Assembly (NCBI RefSeq): GCF_014635285.1
Contig: NZ_BMCR01000011.1
Location: 83,369-147,368, forward strand
Source of the DNA: Stappia taiwanensis
GTDB lineage: Bacteria > Pseudomonadota > Alphaproteobacteria > Rhizobiales > Stappiaceae
Length of the DNA: 64,000 bases
Direction of reading: 5' to 3'
Under the pieces are notes generated by a model. It searched no databases, had not been told where the DNA came from, and saw nothing but the letters and a program-made list of their open reading frames with translations. Below, piece by piece: positions 34,290 through 44,374 of this stretch (the stretch's first letter is position 1; each line of letters begins with the position of its first letter). A program made the position numbers and the translations under genes.

Positions 34290-34783
34290 GGGCTGGAAAT
34301 CCCATAGTGCGGCGTTGCATAGCGGCCGCCATGATAGATCAGCGGTTCGCGATCGGCGTGGTCGAAGGCCTCGACCTGCCCGAGAAACACCACGTGGTCG
34401 CCCCCATCCACCCGGGTGTTGTTGCGGCATTCGAACACGGCGGTGACGCCGGCCAGCACCGGGACGCCGCAGGTGCCCAGGTGCCAGTCGACACCTTGGA
34501 AACGATCCTGCGCCGGGCGGGCGAAGCGGTTTGACAGCCCGGTCTGGTCGGAGGCGAGAATGTTGATCGCGTAATGCTCGGCGTTCTCGAAGGCGGCCAT
34601 GTTTCGCGAGCTGCGGGCAAGGCTCCACAGCACCATCGGCGGGTCGAGCGACACCGAGTTGAAGGAATTGGCGGTCAGGCCCAGCGGCCGGCCCGAGGCG
34701 TCGACGGTGGTAACGATCGTCACCCCGGTGACGAAGCGGCCCAATGCGCGGCGCAGGCTGCGGTGATCGGTCGACATCGCCAT
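34286..34783 (-). CDS. Flavin reductase family protein (HpaC-like)
   Basis: A 165-residue FMN-binding split-barrel protein that reduces free flavin with NAD(P)H and supplies it to a partner monooxygenase. Diagnostic segments are LGRFVTGVTIVTTVDASGRP, LGLTANSFNSVSLDPPMVLW, NAEHYAINILASDQ and a late VFECRNNTRVDGGDHVVFLGQVEAFDH. It is co-transcribed with the MarR gene and divergent from the pathway operon. The acyl-CoA-dehydrogenase-fold protein at 36743 is the obvious candidate recipient of reduced flavin. Confidence 0.9.
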   Translation of the reverse strand: MAMSTDHRSLRRALGRFVTGVTIVTTVDASGRPLGLTANSFNSVSLDPPMVLWSLARSSRNMAAFENAEHYAINILASDQTGLSNRFARPAQDRFQGVDWHLGTCGVPVLAGVTAVFECRNNTRVDGGDHVVFLGQVEAFDHADREPLIYHGGRYATPHYGISSP

Positions 34784-34911
34784 CCGGATCCTCGAGTTCG
34801 TTCAGAGTTCAAAATATTCCTTTTCATATAATAATGATATTGCTACGATCTGCAAAATTCTTTCTGCATCCTGCGCGGAATGGGGGTTCCGCGTAATATT
34901 GGGAGGGGTGG
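34784..34911. promoter_or_regulatory. Divergent control region with AT-rich core and inverted repeat
   Basis: A 128-base region lies between the flavin-reductase and NicX-like genes. It has an unusually AT-rich core (34808-34862), with TATAAT at 34827-34832 as a candidate -10 element. Downstream, a perfect 7-bp inverted repeat CGCGGAA/TTCCGCG with a 6-base spacer occupies 34874-34893. It ends 18 bases before the NicX-like ATG and is a candidate operator. GGGAGGGG at 34901-34908 is the ribosome site. Confidence 0.5.
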
Positions 34912-35958
34912 ATGCTGGCAGACCGGATTGAGGGCAAGTGGATCGAGGCCTTCGCGGCGGTGTTTCGTCTGTGCAAGGTCACTGAGAACGAGACCGTGGC
35001 GATCCTGTCGGAAACCCAGTCGCGGCAACTCAATGTGCATCTCGCCGAATTGGCGTTGCAGCGGCTCGGAGCAAAGGTGTTTCATGTGGTGGTGCCGACG
35101 CCGCGCCAGGACGCGCCGGTGCCGGTGCGCTCCACCGGTGCCTCCTCGGCGCTTACCGGGCAGGAGGCGGCGATTGCCGGGCTGGCGGCCAGTTCCATGG
35201 TGGTCGATCTGACGGTCGATGGGCTGCTGCATGCACCGGAATTGCCGCAGGTCATTGCCCAGGGCGCGCGGCTCTTGATGATCTCCAACGAGCATCCGGA
35301 GGCGCTGGAACGGCTGGTGCCGGCCGTGCGCGACAAGGAGCGGGTGAAAAAGGCGATTGCCCTGTGCAAGGGCGCGGCGCGCATGCGGGTTACCTCTCCC
35401 GCCGGCACCGATCTGACAATCGACATGGACGGCGCCAGCACGGTCGGTGTCTGGGGCTGGTGCGACCGGCCGGGCAGCGTCGCCCATTGGCCGGCCGGGC
35501 TGGTGGTCAGTTTCCCCGCCGCCGGCAAGGTCAATGGCACGCTGGTGCTCGACGCGGGCGACGTCAATCTCACCTTCAAGCGCTATCTGGAGCGGCCGGT
35601 CACGCTCACCATCGCCGATGATTATGTCACTGCAATCGACGGCGAGGGAACGGACGCGGAGCTGACCCGGCGCTATTTCGCCGCCTGGAAGGACAAGGAC
35701 GCCTATGCGGTGTCGCATGTGGGGTTCGGCATGAACGAGGGCGCCCGCTACGAGGCGCTCGCCATGTACGACCAGCGCGAGACCAACGGCACCGAGGTGC
35801 GGGCCTTTGCCGGCAACTTCCTGTTCTCCACCGGCGCCAATGAATTCGCCGGCCGCTACACCAAGGGCCATTTCGACATTCCGGTGCGCGGCTGCACCAT
35901 CGCGCTCGACGGGGTGCCGGTGGTGAAGGACGGCAATCTGGTGGAGGATTTGCGGTGA
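34912..35958 (+). CDS. NicX-like 2,5-dihydroxypyridine 5,6-dioxygenase family protein
   Basis: A 348-residue protein of the M29-aminopeptidase-like fold that includes NicX, an Fe(II) extradiol dioxygenase opening 2,5-dihydroxypyridine. From memory NicX binds iron through His265, His318 and Asp320; the equivalent pattern here is H269 (SHVGFGMN), H320 and D322 (KGHFDIP), with nearly the same spacing. The N-terminal part (LNVHLAELALQRLGAKVFHVVVPTP in pieces) matches the family. GGGAGGGG precedes the ATG. Its stop overlaps the hydrolase start, echoing nicX-nicD order. The natural substrate need not be 2,5-dihydroxypyridine. Confidence 0.78.
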   Translation: MLADRIEGKWIEAFAAVFRLCKVTENETVAILSETQSRQLNVHLAELALQRLGAKVFHVVVPTPRQDAPVPVRSTGASSALTGQEAAIAGLAASSMVVDLTVDGLLHAPELPQVIAQGARLLMISNEHPEALERLVPAVRDKERVKKAIALCKGAARMRVTSPAGTDLTIDMDGASTVGVWGWCDRPGSVAHWPAGLVVSFPAAGKVNGTLVLDAGDVNLTFKRYLERPVTLTIADDYVTAIDGEGTDAELTRRYFAAWKDKDAYAVSHVGFGMNEGARYEALAMYDQRETNGTEVRAFAGNFLFSTGANEFAGRYTKGHFDIPVRGCTIALDGVPVVKDGNLVEDLR

Positions 35959-36746
35959 GCGTGGCCGGGATCGTGCGGCCCGCGCCTGGCGGGTCGCCGG
36001 TCATCCTGTTGCATGGCATCGGTGCGGGCGCTGAGATGTTCGCGCCGCAGCTCGCCGGTCTTGCGGCCAGCCATGACGTGATCGGCTGGAACCTGCCGGG
36101 CTACGGCGGCACCAGGCTTGCCGGGTCGATGAGCTTCGAGAGCCTGTCGGACGGGCTGTTGGCGCTATTCGATGAGCTGGGGCTGACCCAAGCGGTGATC
36201 GTCGGCCATTCCATCGGCGGTATGGTGGCGCAGGAGTTCACCGCCCGCTATCCAGAGCGGGTGCGGGCGCTGGTGTTGTCGGCCACCACCTCCGCCTTCG
36301 GCAGCCGCGACGGGGCCTTTCAGAAGAAATTCGTTGCCGACCGGCTGGCGCCGCTCGATGCGGGCCGGACCATGGCGGAGCTCGCCGGGCAGTTCGTGCC
36401 GGGCCTCGTCGGGTCGGCGGCGCACCCGGATGCGGTGCCAGCGGCCATGGCCGCCATGAGCCGGGTGCCGGACGACACCTTCCGCGCGGGGATCCGCTGC
36501 CTTGCCACATTCGACCGGCGGGCGGATCTCCCCCGGATCTGCGTTCCCACGTTGCTGATCGCCGGGGAGGAGGACCGCAACGCGCCGGAGCCGACCATGC
36601 GCAAGATGGCCGAACGGATCGCCGGCGCGCGCCTTGTGGTGCTGCCCGGCATCGGTCATCTCGCCCCGCTGGAATGCCCGGAGGTCTTTACCGATCATTT
36701 GCGGGGGTTTCTAGCGTCCCTGCCGGAGGAGGAGAGCCGATCATGA
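35955..36746 (+). CDS. Alpha/beta hydrolase, N-formylmaleamate deformylase (NicD)-like
   Basis: A 263-residue alpha/beta hydrolase. The oxyanion LLHGIGAGAEMF, nucleophile elbow GHSIGGM with S86, acid D207 (AGEEDRNAP) and H235 (GIGHLAPLE) form an intact triad. It begins with a GTG that overlaps the stop of the NicX-like gene, and its stop overlaps the next ATG. In nicotinate degradation NicD hydrolyses the formamide made by NicX, so an analogous hydrolysis of the ring-opened product is likely here. A lactonase or C-C hydrolase role is also possible. Confidence 0.82.
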   Translation: MSVAGIVRPAPGGSPVILLHGIGAGAEMFAPQLAGLAASHDVIGWNLPGYGGTRLAGSMSFESLSDGLLALFDELGLTQAVIVGHSIGGMVAQEFTARYPERVRALVLSATTSAFGSRDGAFQKKFVADRLAPLDAGRTMAELAGQFVPGLVGSAAHPDAVPAAMAAMSRVPDDTFRAGIRCLATFDRRADLPRICVPTLLIAGEEDRNAPEPTMRKMAERIAGARLVVLPGIGHLAPLECPEVFTDHLRGFLASLPEEESRS

Positions 36747-38014
36747 ACGCCGCCGACCCAGATACGTTCGACCTGGATGCCCCGATTTTCGATCCGGATG
36801 CGTTTCGTCTGACCGATCAGGAGCGGGAGTTGACGGCGCTGGCCCGGCGCACCGGCAAGGCCCGGTTCGCCCCGCGCGCGGCGGAGTTCGACCGCGATGC
36901 CCGCTTTCCCACCGAGAACTACCGGGACATGCATGAGGCGGGCCTGCTGGGCGCCTGCGTGCCGAAGGAAAACGGTGGGCACGGGGCGCCATTCCGCACC
37001 TATATGATGACGGCGGCGGAAATCGGCCGCTACTGCGGCTCCACCGCGCTGACCTGGAACATGCATGTGTGTTCCTGCCTGTGGACCGGCGCCCTGACCG
37101 ACGATCTCGACATGACGGCGGAGCAGCGCGCCAAGCACATGGAGCGGCGGGCCGTTCACTACGCGCGCATTCTCGATGAGGGGGCGATCTACTCCCAGCC
37201 GTTTTCCGAGGGCGGCGCGGCGGCGGCCGGCGCGGTGCCGTTTTCCACCAGTGTCCGGAAGGTCGATGGCGGCTGGCTGATCAACGGCAAGAAGATCTTC
37301 GCCTCGCTCTCCGGTCACGCGGACTACTACGGCGTCTTGTGCGGCGAGATGAAGGAGGGGGCGCGGCCTTCGCGCCGGGACACCATGTATATCGCCGTGC
37401 CGGCCCGGGCCGAGGGGGTAGAGGTCGTCGGCGACTGGGATCCGCTGGGCATGCGCGGCACGGTCTCGCGCACCCTGCTGTTCAAGGATGTGTTCGTCTC
37501 CGAGGATGAGCAACTGATGCCGCGCGGCGTCTATTATCAGGCAGCGAGCCGCTGGCCGCACATGTTCATGACCCTGTCGCCGACCTACATGGGCATTGCC
37601 CAGGCGGCGTTCGACTTCACCGTCAAGTATCTGCGCGGCGAATGGCCGGGCCTGCCGCCGGTCAAGCGGCGGATGTTCCCGACCAAGCAGATGGGTGTCG
37701 CCCAGATGCACCTGATGCTGGAGCAGACCAAGGCGCTGTGGTTCCAGGCGATCACCGAGGCGGGGCCCGATCCGTCGCGCGAACAGATGCTGCGCGCCTG
37801 GGCCGCCCATTACACGGTGATGGAAAACGCCAACGAGATCTGCCAGCTCGCCATTCGCACCTGCGGCGGCCAGTCGATGCTGAAGACCCTGCCGCTGGAG
37901 CGGCTTTACCGCGACAGCCGTTGCGGCGCGCTGATGCTGCCCTGGACGGCGGAAATCTGCCTTGACCGGATCGGCCGGGAGAGCCTTTACCTGCCGGGGG
38001 AAGACGACACGTGA
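36743..38014 (+). CDS. Acyl-CoA-dehydrogenase-fold flavoprotein lacking the canonical catalytic Glu
   Basis: A 423-residue flavoprotein of the acyl-CoA dehydrogenase superfamily. The N-terminal helical domain (FPTENYRDMHEAGLLGACVP), the beta domain (YSQPFSEGGA, GGWLINGKKIFASLSGHADYY, GDWDPLGMRGTVSRTLLF) and the C-terminal helices (CGGQSMLKTLPLERLYRDSR) are clear. Classical members have a catalytic Glu in a Y-E-G-T motif after RD; here the aligned stretch is RDSRCGALMLPWTAE, with Leu399 in that place. This suggests a flavin monooxygenase of the DszC/HpaB-related kind or a non-dehydrogenating role. The start overlaps the hydrolase stop by 4 bases. Confidence 0.82.
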   Translation: MNAADPDTFDLDAPIFDPDAFRLTDQERELTALARRTGKARFAPRAAEFDRDARFPTENYRDMHEAGLLGACVPKENGGHGAPFRTYMMTAAEIGRYCGSTALTWNMHVCSCLWTGALTDDLDMTAEQRAKHMERRAVHYARILDEGAIYSQPFSEGGAAAAGAVPFSTSVRKVDGGWLINGKKIFASLSGHADYYGVLCGEMKEGARPSRRDTMYIAVPARAEGVEVVGDWDPLGMRGTVSRTLLFKDVFVSEDEQLMPRGVYYQAASRWPHMFMTLSPTYMGIAQAAFDFTVKYLRGEWPGLPPVKRRMFPTKQMGVAQMHLMLEQTKALWFQAITEAGPDPSREQMLRAWAAHYTVMENANEICQLAIRTCGGQSMLKTLPLERLYRDSRCGALMLPWTAEICLDRIGRESLYLPGEDDT

Positions 38015-39552
38015 TGTCGATCGACAGCTGGATCGAGGCCCATGCACGGTTCACGCCGGACAAGGCGGCGATCCGGTTTGCGTCGGGCGACCTGACCTAT
38101 GCACAGCTCGCCGATGCCATTGGCGGGGCGGCGCACTGGCTGGCCCGAACCCAGGGCATCGGCCGGGGCGACCGGGTGGCGTTTCTCGGCACCAACGCGC
38201 CGGACATGCTGGTGCTCTTGTTCGCCGCCGCTCGCCTCGGCGCGATCCTGGTGCCGCTCAACTGGCGTCTGGCACCGCCGGAACTGGCTCATGCGGTCCG
38301 TGACAGCGGGGCGGCGTTGCTGGTGCACCAGCCGGCATTTGCCGCAACTGTGGCGGAGATGGCGGGGCTTGGCGCGGCGCCGCGGGTCCATGTGAGCGAT
38401 GCCCGCTCCGGCGGGCTTGCCACGCTCCTGGCCGGCGGCGCCGGGTTGTCGGCTGAAGAAGGCGAAGGCGGGGCGGAAGATCCGCTGCTGATCGTCTACA
38501 CCTCCGGCACCACCGGCCGGCCGAAGGGGGCGGTGCTGTCCCAGCGGGCAATCTCCGCCAATGCGCTGAACGCCCTGCACATGCATGACATGACCAGCCG
38601 GGACCTGGTGCTGACCGTGCTGCCGATGTTCCATGTGGGCGGGCTCAACATCCAGACCACACCGGCGCTCTATGCCGGGGCTACGGTGTTGTTGCATGAG
38701 CGTTTCCATCCCGAGAGCTGTCTGGAGGCGATTGCCGGCGAGCGGCCCGACCTCACAGTGCTGGTGCCGGCGACCTTGTCGGCGCTGATCGCCCATCCGC
38801 GCTGGAGCGACGCGGATCTGTCCTCCTTGCGGGCGATTGCCACCGGCTCCTCCGATGTGCCCCGGCATCTGATGCAGGCGTTTTGCGAACGCGGCGTGCC
38901 GGTGATCCAGATCTACGGCTCGACCGAGACCGGTCCGGTGGCAATCTACCAACGGGTGCAGGATGCGGCGGAGGAATTCGGCGCCATTGGCCGGCCGGGT
39001 CTGCACACCGAAGCGCGGATCACCCGGGACGGGGAGCCGGCGGGGGTCGGCGAGATCGGCGAGATCGAACTGCGCGGCACCAACATCACCGAAGGCTACT
39101 GGAACCGGCCGGAGGCACGAACGGAGAGTTTTCGCACCGGCGGGTGGTTTCGCACCGGAGATCTTGGGAGCATCGACGCGCGGGGTGTGTTCTGGTTTCG
39201 CGACCGGCTGAAGAACGTGATCATCTCCGGCGGCGAGAACATCTACCCTGCCGAACTGGAACGGGTGCTGGGGGAGCTTGCCCAGGTGGCCGAGGCGGCG
39301 GTGGTCGGGGTCAAGGACCCGCAATGGGGCGAATGTCCCGTCGCGGTGGTGGTTGCCCGCGCACCGCAGGAACGGGACGCGCGGGCGGTGCTGGAGGGGT
39401 TCAACGGCCGTCTTGCCCGCTACAAGCACCCTAAATCGGTTGTTTTCGTTGAGGAGTTGCCGAGAAATGCCCTCGGCAAAGTGAGGCTGGACCGGGTAAG
39501 AAATATGGCGGAGGATGCGCTTGCATCCGGGACGGAGACAAAAAAAGCCTGA
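38014..39552 (+). CDS. AMP-forming acyl-CoA synthetase/ligase
   Basis: A 512-residue ANL-superfamily ligase that activates a carboxylic acid to its CoA thioester with ATP. Motifs are VYTSGTTGRPKGAVLSQ (P-loop), YGSTETG, GWFRTGDLG, the hinge region FRDRLKNVIISGGENIYP, and the C-terminal catalytic lysine in NALGKVRLDR. It resembles the medium-chain/aromatic acid ligase group; the acid is not predictable. ATG 38014 shares a base with the preceding stop; a GTG at 38011 is an alternative. In the pathway it would make the CoA ester, either before ring attack or of a ring-opened acid. Confidence 0.9.
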   Translation: MSIDSWIEAHARFTPDKAAIRFASGDLTYAQLADAIGGAAHWLARTQGIGRGDRVAFLGTNAPDMLVLLFAAARLGAILVPLNWRLAPPELAHAVRDSGAALLVHQPAFAATVAEMAGLGAAPRVHVSDARSGGLATLLAGGAGLSAEEGEGGAEDPLLIVYTSGTTGRPKGAVLSQRAISANALNALHMHDMTSRDLVLTVLPMFHVGGLNIQTTPALYAGATVLLHERFHPESCLEAIAGERPDLTVLVPATLSALIAHPRWSDADLSSLRAIATGSSDVPRHLMQAFCERGVPVIQIYGSTETGPVAIYQRVQDAAEEFGAIGRPGLHTEARITRDGEPAGVGEIGEIELRGTNITEGYWNRPEARTESFRTGGWFRTGDLGSIDARGVFWFRDRLKNVIISGGENIYPAELERVLGELAQVAEAAVVGVKDPQWGECPVAVVVARAPQERDARAVLEGFNGRLARYKHPKSVVFVEELPRNALGKVRLDRVRNMAEDALASGTETKKA

Positions 39553-39593
39553 TTTGCGCCGGTCGCGGAACGATAACAAGGAGAGGGAACTTC

Positions 39594-40607
39594 ATGCGGA
39601 AAGTCATTGCAGCGCTGGCGACGGCGGTCACGCTTGGCCTGGCACCGGCGGCTCTTGCCGACACCACCTTGCGGGTTTCGAACTGGCTTCCGCCCTCGCA
39701 TCCGATCGTCAAGGACATCCTCGCGCCCTGGGGCAAGCAGGTGGAAACGGCAACGGACGGCAGGGTCAAGGTGGAGATCATGTCCTCGCCGATCGGCAAG
39801 CCGCCGGCTCAGTTCGACCTGATCCGCTCCGGCGCGGCCGATATCGGCTATGGCGTGCACGGCTATACGCCGGGCCGCTTCAAGCTGACGCCGCTGGTCG
39901 AGGGGCCGTTCCTGTCCGACAGCGCCGAGGCCCTGTCCGTCGCCTACTGGAAGGTGCATGAGGCGATGCTCGCCAAGGCGGAGGAGCACAAGGGCGTCAA
40001 GGTTCTGACCGTCTTCACCCATGGCCCGGGCATGATCTACACCACCGCCAAACCGGTGGCGAAGCTGGCCGACGCCGCCGGGCTGAAGATGCGGATCGGT
40101 GGCGGTATCGTTGCCGAAGTGGCCAAGCGGCTTGGCATGGTCGGCGTTCCGGCGCCCTCGCCGCAGGTCTATGAAATTCTCGCCAATGGCGTGGCCGATG
40201 GCATCCTGTTTCCGGCCGAATCCGTTCCGTTCTTCCGCATCGAGGAGGTCATTCGGCACGGGGTATCGGTGCCTGGCGGGCTCTACAACACCTCCTTCTT
40301 CGTGGTCATGAACGCCAAGACCTGGAACCGGCTGTCCGATGAGGACAAGGCCGCGATCGACAGCGTCTCCGGCGAGGCAATGGCACGGCTGGCAGGCGCC
40401 GCCTGGGATGCGGCGGATGAGGCCGGGCTTTCCGTGATGACCGAGAAGGGCGTTGCCCTGACCGAGGCCGACGACGCCATGACGGCGGAACTGGCCGAGG
40501 CGCTGACCGGCATCGAGGACGGCTTCCTTGCCGCCGCGCAGGAACGGGGCATCGACGGCAAGGCGGCGCTGGAAATGCTGCGGGCGGAAGTCGACGCGGC
40601 CGAATGA
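39594..40607 (+). CDS. TRAP transporter substrate-binding protein, DctP family (second system)
   Basis: A 337-residue periplasmic receptor with a signal peptide of about 22 residues (ALATAVTLGLAPAALA), then DTTLRVSNWLPPSHPIVKD. Family features are IGKPPAQFDLIRSGAADIGYG, the Arg-containing GLKMRIGGG, and YEILANGVADGILFPAESVPFF. It differs clearly from the first DctP of this window; the LRVSNWLPPSHP start is typical of receptors for aromatic or hydrophobic carboxylates, from memory. AAGGAGAGGG precedes the ATG. It is likely the uptake receptor for the substrate of this cluster. Confidence 0.92.
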   Translation: MRKVIAALATAVTLGLAPAALADTTLRVSNWLPPSHPIVKDILAPWGKQVETATDGRVKVEIMSSPIGKPPAQFDLIRSGAADIGYGVHGYTPGRFKLTPLVEGPFLSDSAEALSVAYWKVHEAMLAKAEEHKGVKVLTVFTHGPGMIYTTAKPVAKLADAAGLKMRIGGGIVAEVAKRLGMVGVPAPSPQVYEILANGVADGILFPAESVPFFRIEEVIRHGVSVPGGLYNTSFFVVMNAKTWNRLSDEDKAAIDSVSGEAMARLAGAAWDAADEAGLSVMTEKGVALTEADDAMTAELAEALTGIEDGFLAAAQERGIDGKAALEMLRAEVDAAE

Positions 40608-41101
40608 GCGCCTCTTCTACCAGAACCCCGGGGTCGAGCGATCCCGAGGGCGTTGCCGGAGTGCTTGCCTGGGGCTTGCGGCTCGCCGCGTCCCTGCTGC
40701 TGCTGGCGATGATGATCGTCACCTTTGTCGATGTGGTCGGGCGCTATGTCTTCAACGCGCCGCTCGCCGGTGCCTATGAACTGACCGAGGTGCTGCTGGC
40801 GCTGGTCGTGTTCATCGGCCTGCCGATCGTCACCTTTCGCCGCGAGCATGTCACCGTCGATCTGGTCACCAGCCGGCTGCCTTCCGTGCTGCGTCGGGGC
40901 CTTGCGGTGCTCGCCGGGGTGGTGATGCTCCTGGTGCTGGCGGTGCTGGCCTGGCGGCTCGGGCTTCTGGCCGTCGACTTCACCGATTATGGCGACACCA
41001 CCGTCAATCTGAAGATCCCGCTCGGCCCCGTGGCCGCCGTGATGGCGGTGCTGGCCGCCATGTCCGCGCTCGCCGCTCTTCTGGCGCTGTTCCGGCGCTG
41101 A
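40604..41101 (+). CDS. TRAP transporter small permease, DctQ family (second system)
   Basis: A 165-residue membrane protein with four helices. The typical FVDVVGRYVFNAPLAGAYELTEVLLALVVFIGLP stretch (helix 1 end to helix 2) identifies DctQ. The start overlaps the dctP stop by 4 bases, unlike the first system, where 84 bases and a hairpin intervene. Confidence 0.9.
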   Translation: MSASSTRTPGSSDPEGVAGVLAWGLRLAASLLLLAMMIVTFVDVVGRYVFNAPLAGAYELTEVLLALVVFIGLPIVTFRREHVTVDLVTSRLPSVLRRGLAVLAGVVMLLVLAVLAWRLGLLAVDFTDYGDTTVNLKIPLGPVAAVMAVLAAMSALAALLALFRR

Positions 41102-41119
41102 AACCTGGACCTCTCTGCC

Positions 41120-42412
41120 ATGGAAACCTGGCTTCCCGGCCTTGTCATCCTCCTGATCGTGATGTTTGCCGGCGTGCCCATCGCCATGGCGATGGCCGCC
41201 GTCGGCGGTCTCGGCCTTGCGGTGATCCTCGGCTTCCAGCCGGCGATGACCATCGTCGGCCAGACCACCTTCGATACCGGCCTGTCCTATCCGCTCTCGG
41301 TGGTGCCGCTGTTCGTGCTGATGGGCAATCTGGTGACGCGCGCCGGGCTGTCGGACGAGCTTTACGCCGCCTGTCATGCCTGGCTGGGGCATCGGCGCGG
41401 CGGTCTGGCGATGGCGACGGCGGTTGCCTGCGGCGGTTTCTCGGCGGTGTGCGGCTCCTCTCTGGCAACGGCGGCGACCATGGGCAAGGTGGCGCTGCCG
41501 CAGATGCGGCGCTACCGCTATGACGACGGGCTGGCGAGCGGGGTGATCGCCGCCGGCGGCACGCTGGGCATCCTCATTCCGCCAAGTGTCATTCTGGTGC
41601 TCTACGGCGTGACCGCTCAGCAGGACATCGCCCGGCTGTTCATCGCCGGCATCGTGCCCGGACTGCTCGGCGTCCTCGGCTATATGGCGGCGGTGCAGGT
41701 GGTGTGCTGGCGCCGTCCGGAGGCGGGGCCGCGCGCTGAGCGCATGGGATACCGCGACCGGTTCGCGGCGCTTGGCGGGGTCGCCGGCATTCTCTCGCTG
41801 TTCGTCTTGGTGATTGGCGGCATCTACGCCGGCATTTTCACCGCCACCGAGGCGGCGGGCATCGGCGCCACCGGCGCCTTCGTCATTGCGCTGGCCCGGC
41901 GCCGGCTGACCTTGCGCACCCTCCTGGAAACACTCGCTGATACGGCGGCGACGACGACCATGATGTTCATGGTGCTGATCGGCGCGCTGATCTTTTCCAA
42001 TTTCGTCAACATCGCCGGCTTGCCCGACTTCCTGTCGCAGCTGGCGCGGACCTCCGAGCTGCCGGCCTGGGCGATCCTGGCGGCGGTGCTCCTGGTTTAT
42101 CTCTGCCTCGGCATGGTGCTGGAGAGCCTGTCGATGGTGCTCCTGACCGTGCCGATCTTCGCGCCCGTCATGGCCGGGCTCGGCTACGATCTGGTGTGGT
42201 TCGGCATCATCGTCGTGGTGGTTACGGAGATCAGCCTGATCACCCCGCCGGTCGGTCTCAATGTCTTCGTGCTGAAGACGGTGCTGCCGGACGTACCGCT
42301 GTCGACGATCTTCCGTGGCATCCTGCCGTTCGTCGCCGCCGATGTGGTGCGGCTGGCCTTGCTGGCGGCGGTCCCGGCGCTGGTCCTCTTCCTGCCGGAC
42401 CTGATGCGGTAG
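41120..42412 (+). CDS. TRAP transporter large permease, DctM family (second system)
   Basis: A 430-residue, about 12-helix sodium-coupled permease. Diagnostic segments are PLSVVPLFVLMGNLVTRAGLSDELY, GGFSAVCGSSLATAATMGKVALPQMRRY, GGTLGILIPPSVILVLYGV, and the second-repeat SLITPPVGLNVFVLKTV. It closes the putative aromatic-acid operon. Confidence 0.93.
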   Translation: METWLPGLVILLIVMFAGVPIAMAMAAVGGLGLAVILGFQPAMTIVGQTTFDTGLSYPLSVVPLFVLMGNLVTRAGLSDELYAACHAWLGHRRGGLAMATAVACGGFSAVCGSSLATAATMGKVALPQMRRYRYDDGLASGVIAAGGTLGILIPPSVILVLYGVTAQQDIARLFIAGIVPGLLGVLGYMAAVQVVCWRRPEAGPRAERMGYRDRFAALGGVAGILSLFVLVIGGIYAGIFTATEAAGIGATGAFVIALARRRLTLRTLLETLADTAATTTMMFMVLIGALIFSNFVNIAGLPDFLSQLARTSELPAWAILAAVLLVYLCLGMVLESLSMVLLTVPIFAPVMAGLGYDLVWFGIIVVVVTEISLITPPVGLNVFVLKTVLPDVPLSTIFRGILPFVAADVVRLALLAAVPALVLFLPDLMR

Positions 42413-42806
42413 CGGCAAGGCGCGCGGGGCAGGAGTGCCGGTTCTGGCGTCAATCACGATGATTTGCCGGGTCGGAGAGGCCGGTTTGACGGCTGAAGGG
42501 CGCATTTGCGGCAACTCCAATCTTGACCCGGATCGCGTTTCTGCGCCATTGAAGGGCGTGGGTGCGATAGATCCACCCAAAGGTTTGGAGCGGATGCGGA
42601 TCACGGGCATATCAACACGCGACAGGCGGGCCTTCCAGGCCACGCGCCTTGCATCGCGCGTCGTGATGCAGGATCGGCGACGTCTGCCCTCGCGCTTCCA
42701 CGCCAGGCTGAGCGCGGCGTACGGAACGCGGCTCGCCGGCTGAGTTGCCCGCGAGCCCCGGCCGGCGCATCCGGCCCGCATTCCCCCTGTTCCCAAGGAG
42801 ACACCG
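42413..42806. other. Intergenic region upstream of leuC
   Basis: A 394-base gap lies between dctM and leuC. It includes TGCATC/GATGCA arms near 42650-42670, and GGCCGG/CCGGCC (42760-42776) about 30 bases before the leuC ATG. AAGGAGA just before 42807 is the ribosome site. The open frame across 42435-42743 has no protein-like features, and I see no leucine-rich leader peptide. Confidence 0.5.
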
Positions 42807-44219
<1,413 letters not shown>

Positions 44220-44327
44220 GCCGTTGCCGCGTCGACCTGACGCGGAAAGGCGCCGGTTCGGATCGAAGTACTGTTTGTTTTTCAAAGGCTTCGATCTGAG
44301 CCAGACAAGACTTTCATGAGAAACGGG

Positions 44328-44368
44328 GCGGGTAGCGGCAAAAAAACCGCTGCCCGCTTGTCTTTTTT
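44328..44368 (+). terminator. Intrinsic terminator after leuC
   Basis: An 11-bp stem (arms 44328-44338 and 44347-44357, one G-T wobble) with an A-rich loop is followed by TTGTCTTTTTT. This is the clearest intrinsic terminator of the window. Confidence 0.85.
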
Positions 44369-44374
44369 GCGGGC

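Noticed and set aside
42435..42743. A 102-residue open frame in the gap before leuC
   Set aside because: No ribosome site, no hydrophobic or domain pattern, and composition unlike neighbouring proteins.
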